A stretch of 40,972 nt of DNA from Pseudomonadota bacterium (GTDB taxonomy: Bacteria > Pseudomonadota > Alphaproteobacteria > Rhodospirillales > Rhodospirillaceae): NCBI GenBank assembly GCA_020160875.1, contig JAIUPE010000002.1, positions 64,084 to 105,055 on the forward strand, read 5' to 3'. Below, in pieces: positions 38,526-40,972 of the stretch (the stretch's first letter is position 1; the number at the start of each line of letters is the position of its first letter). Both the position numbers and the translations under genes were made by a program. Below the pieces are notes generated by a model. That model was not told where the DNA came from and did not search any database. It saw nothing but the letters and a program-made list of their open reading frames with translations.

Positions 38526-40004
38526 TCCAGTGATGTACTTGTCCATTCCCGGTAGGAATTTTATGACGCCGCTGTCGCCGGTCCTCCAGTTCACCGCTGT
38601 GTCATCCAAGAACAGTGTGGATGGCTGGCGGTCCTCGGCACTCATATGCGCATAGCTGGAGAACAGCGCCACCTGATCGATCCCCCATCCCCAAGTGCCT
38701 TTGTTTTTCCAATAGGTGATGTAGGCGGCGACGCGGCGCGCGAACTCGAGCCCACGAGGCGTTGGGGCGAGCCCTACGCAAGCGGCGGTTATTTTAAGGC
38801 TCGGTGAGAATTCCGCGGGCCGGGTGTTGATCGCCAGATCGTAACGCGCGATCGAGGCGAGGAGCGCGCGCGGATCGCGCAATAGCCGGACATCTGCGTC
38901 GAGCACCCACAGCGGCCGCCGTGCGCGCTTGAGTTCCTCAAACACACGGACGTATCTCACGGCATGATAGTAAAGGCGTGCGTAGGCCCCGCCCTGCGAC
39001 ATTGCGCCCGAGGCTTCGGCGGCGAGCGTGACGCGCACGTTTTGCAGTTCGCCGACGGCCCGCGCAATTTCCGTCCATACAGCCGGGGTTCCATCAAGGA
39101 TATGAACGCTTATATCGAGCGGCAGGACGGCCGCATCCGCTTGTCGTAGAAGTGGGAGCGCGAAGCGCGTGAAATAGACCGGGTCGCAGCCGATGAAAAT
39201 ACTCGCGCCCGACTGAGGTGTGGGCGCAGTCAGGCGCTCAACAGGCGCGAGTCCCTTCACGATGTCGGCATCGCTCAGCACGTCCAGGCCGGCATGAAAT
39301 GCGTGGCCGAAAGCGTAGAAGTCGGCTGTAGAACGCTTGGGCCCATTGCGCAACTTCGCGAAACAGCCCTCGGCGCGTTCCCAGTTTCCCTCGGCGACGG
39401 CAACGCACGCCAGGTCCGCCCATACGCTTGCGCGGTTGCTGCCGGCCACAATCTCATTCGTCAGTGCATCTTTCAGTTCCGGCAACGCCTCATGGTCCGG
39501 CCATTGATATGTATCGGGCCAGGAGGCGCCGTGCGGTGGCAAGCCGCGCGCGGCGCGGCGGCCGGCGGCGCGCGTGGTTGAAATGCGCAAGAGCGTATAG
39601 GCTGCCCGCACCGGGTCTCCGCTGACGATGTGGAGATGCTTCTCCAAATCACGGATCGCTTCGTCGGGGGGAAGCATGTCCGCGTAGGCCGCGACGAATT
39701 CCGTGGCCGTCGGATTCTTTGCGGCGGCGCGCGCGATCACGGCGCGCGCATCGTCAGGGCGGCCATCGGCGGCTTTTGCCTTGGAGAGCCGTTGATGGAT
39801 CGCAAGTGGGGCGTCCGGCGTCAGGGCCAGGAGTCGTTCAAGCGTCCGTTCGCACGCGCGGAAGTCCCGCCGCTCGTATTGGATCAGCGAAAGCCGATCC
39901 AGCACGTCCCGGAGGGTGATGGGCCCCGCCGTGGCGAGAATCGCTTCCGCGGCGTCCCAATCGCCCGCGTCGATCGCGGCTTCATACGTCAGCCCGCCTG
40001 ACAT
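38514..40004 (-). CDS. TPR protein with a nucleotide-diphospho-sugar transferase-like domain
   Basis: A 496-residue protein. The first 240 residues are helical repeats of TPR type (for example DWDAAEAIL, ERRDFRACERTLERLLALTPDAP, ASVWADLACVAVAEGNWERAEGCF). Residues 265-490 look like a GT-A fold transferase: ASIFIGCDPVYFTRFALPLL at the start, PLWVLDADVRLLRDP as the metal-binding DxD-like region, and GWGIDQVALFSSY near the end. The acceptor is not known. It resembles the window's other TPR-transferase only in layout, not in fold. The ATG overlaps the stop of the DUF938 gene in TGATG, so the two are coupled. This pair interrupts the S4-fdxA neighbourhood. Confidence 0.7.
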   Translation of the reverse strand: MSGGLTYEAAIDAGDWDAAEAILATAGPITLRDVLDRLSLIQYERRDFRACERTLERLLALTPDAPLAIHQRLSKAKAADGRPDDARAVIARAAAKNPTATEFVAAYADMLPPDEAIRDLEKHLHIVSGDPVRAAYTLLRISTTRAAGRRAARGLPPHGASWPDTYQWPDHEALPELKDALTNEIVAGSNRASVWADLACVAVAEGNWERAEGCFAKLRNGPKRSTADFYAFGHAFHAGLDVLSDADIVKGLAPVERLTAPTPQSGASIFIGCDPVYFTRFALPLLRQADAAVLPLDISVHILDGTPAVWTEIARAVGELQNVRVTLAAEASGAMSQGGAYARLYYHAVRYVRVFEELKRARRPLWVLDADVRLLRDPRALLASIARYDLAINTRPAEFSPSLKITAACVGLAPTPRGLEFARRVAAYITYWKNKGTWGWGIDQVALFSSYAHMSAEDRQPSTLFLDDTAVNWRTGDSGVIKFLPGMDKYITGSSA

Positions 40005-40618
40005 CAGGTTTTTTCGAACACGAGCGTGTGGTTATTGGCGGGCATCGCGATCCGCTCGGCGAGCGAGAACCCGCGCGCGCGCGCCAGCGGTTCGATGTCC
40101 TTGAGATCGCGGATGCCCCAGGTGGGGTTGCGCGCGCGCAAGGATTGGTCGAACGTGACATTGCTCTCGGCCTGGAAGTCGCCATCGATCACATACGGTC
40201 CATAGGTCACGAGGGGGGCGCCGGACGCCAACGTGTGCTGCGCGCCGTCGAAGAGGGCGATGGTCGCTTCCCATGGCGAGATGTGGATCATGTTGATGCA
40301 CAGCATCGCGTCCGCGCGCGCGACCGGCCACGGCAGGCGGGTCACATCGAGCGCGATCGGCGCACGCAGATTGGCGAGACGGGCCTCGACGACATAGGCG
40401 GCTATGCTTGCGCGGGCGCCTTCGTCGGGGTCGCTGGGTTGCCAGTCGAGATGCGGCAGCGCCTTTGCAAACGCGGCGGCGTGATAGCCGGAGCCCGAGG
40501 CGATCTCGAGTACCAAGCCGGGTCCGAGGCGCCGGGGGGCGAAGACGCGTGTCAGCACCGCGAGGAGTGGTGGCGTGTTGCGCACACTTGCCGGGGGAAT
40601 CAATTTGATATCATTCAT
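40004..40618 (-). CDS. DUF938 family SAM-dependent methyltransferase-like protein
   Basis: A 204-residue DUF938 protein with a methyltransferase fold. EIASGSGYHAAAFAKALPHLDWQPSDPD contains motif I (ASGSGYH) and the acidic loop. NMIHISPWEAT, YGPYVIDG, FDQSLRARNPTWGIRDL and MPANNHTLVF are the family's conserved blocks. The substrate is unknown. ATG 40618 begins the conserved segment, with AGAG upstream; the in-frame extension to 40753 would cover the fdxA promoter region and was rejected. It is divergent from fdxA and coupled to the following TPR-transferase gene. Confidence 0.87.
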   Translation of the reverse strand: MNDIKLIPPASVRNTPPLLAVLTRVFAPRRLGPGLVLEIASGSGYHAAAFAKALPHLDWQPSDPDEGARASIAAYVVEARLANLRAPIALDVTRLPWPVARADAMLCINMIHISPWEATIALFDGAQHTLASGAPLVTYGPYVIDGDFQAESNVTFDQSLRARNPTWGIRDLKDIEPLARARGFSLAERIAMPANNHTLVFEKT

Positions 40619-40644
40619 GAACTGCTCTTTGCGGTTGTCATGAC

Positions 40645-40674
40645 TTGACGCCTCCGCGCGAAACGAAGTACCTG
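40645..40674 (+). promoter_or_regulatory. Possible fdxA promoter
   Basis: TTGACG (40645-40650) with TACCTG about 18 bases downstream (40669-40674) would give a leader of about 30 bases before the ferredoxin ATG. The -35 is good, the -10 weak. Confidence 0.35.
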
Positions 40675-40709
40675 AAGCCCAGTAACATATCAGGGCGGCG
40701 AGGGATTTA

Positions 40710-40972
40710 ATGGCGTACGTCGTCACGGAAAATTGCATCAAGTGCAAATACATGGATTGCGTCGAAGTGTGTCCGGTGGACTGCTTCTACGAAGGCGAGA
40801 ACATGCTCGTCATTCATCCGGATGAATGCATTGACTGCGGTGTGTGCGAGCCGGAATGCCCGGCGGAAGCCATCGTCCCCGATTCGGACGAAGCGGCAAC
40901 CGAATGGTCTGATATCAATAAAGAATATGCCGACAAGTGGCCGAACATCACGGCCAAGGGCGAAACGCCTTC
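40710..40972 (+). CDS. fdxA: Ferredoxin FdxA, 7Fe type (3' end beyond the window)
   Basis: The first 87 codons of a ferredoxin of the FdxA family, usually about 110 residues; the gene continues past the window edge. [26 protein letters not shown] provides the ligands typical of the 3Fe-4S/4Fe-4S site, and [12 protein letters not shown] the classical 4Fe-4S site. It is a small soluble electron carrier. GCGAGGGA lies just upstream of the ATG. In alphaproteobacteria fdxA usually follows the helicase-S4 pair directly; here two minus-strand genes separate them. Confidence 0.93.
   Translation, partial: MAYVVTENCIKCKYMDCVEVCPVDCFYEGENMLVIHPDECIDCGVCEPECPAEAIVPDSDEAATEWSDINKEYADKWPNITAKGETP

Overview
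The window looks like a chromosome segment of a high-G+C alphaproteobacterium. Supporting signs are: c-type cytochrome maturation genes lying divergently from aconitase; a Suv3-type helicase followed by an S4-domain gene and, slightly further on, a seven-iron ferredoxin gene; a YgjP-like metallopeptidase and a YcgN-type protein; and tightly overlapped genes with many GTG starts. I could not place the organism at genus level from sequence alone. I saw no tRNA, rRNA, CRISPR array, insertion sequence or phage gene.

Layout. 1-2940: a DUF188 protein (minus), then an APC-type amino acid permease and a secreted SAM-methyltransferase-like protein (plus), closed by a strong terminator. 3085-13095: an envelope cluster on the plus strand, made of an unrecognised exported protein, a DUF1592/DUF1588/DUF1585 lipoprotein with a CxxCH motif, a Tat-exported DUF1552 protein, a three-repeat secreted protein, a large TonB-dependent receptor and a secreted beta-propeller protein. 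13112-18052: an AlkC-type DNA glycosylase, a histone-tail-like small protein (minus), a class A penicillin-binding protein and a SleB-type cell wall hydrolase. 17999-27133 (minus): one long ccmABCDEFGHI operon continuing into a SCO1-like copper protein, a YcgN-type protein and a metallopeptidase, with stop and start codons overlapping at most junctions. 27623-31695 (plus): aconitase and a TPR-glycosyltransferase-like protein. 31696-33115: a threonine-rich leader peptide, an attenuator and a short threonyl-tRNA synthetase. 33117-40972: htpG (minus), a ribosome hibernation factor, a Suv3-like helicase, an S4 protein, two minus-strand genes (TPR-glycosyltransferase-like and DUF938), and the start of fdxA.

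The most interesting unit is 31696-33115. A 26-codon reading frame with seven consecutive Thr codons is followed by mutually exclusive hairpins, an intrinsic terminator, and then a ThrRS gene whose product starts at the catalytic core and lacks the N-terminal TGS and editing domains. The promoter spacing puts the predicted transcript start on the leader AUG, so the leader peptide is probably leaderless. This reads as a threonine-starvation switch controlling a non-proofreading ThrRS. The second candidate system is the secreted DUF1592/DUF1552 cluster with its TonB receptor. It may depend on the heme-attachment machinery encoded in the same window.
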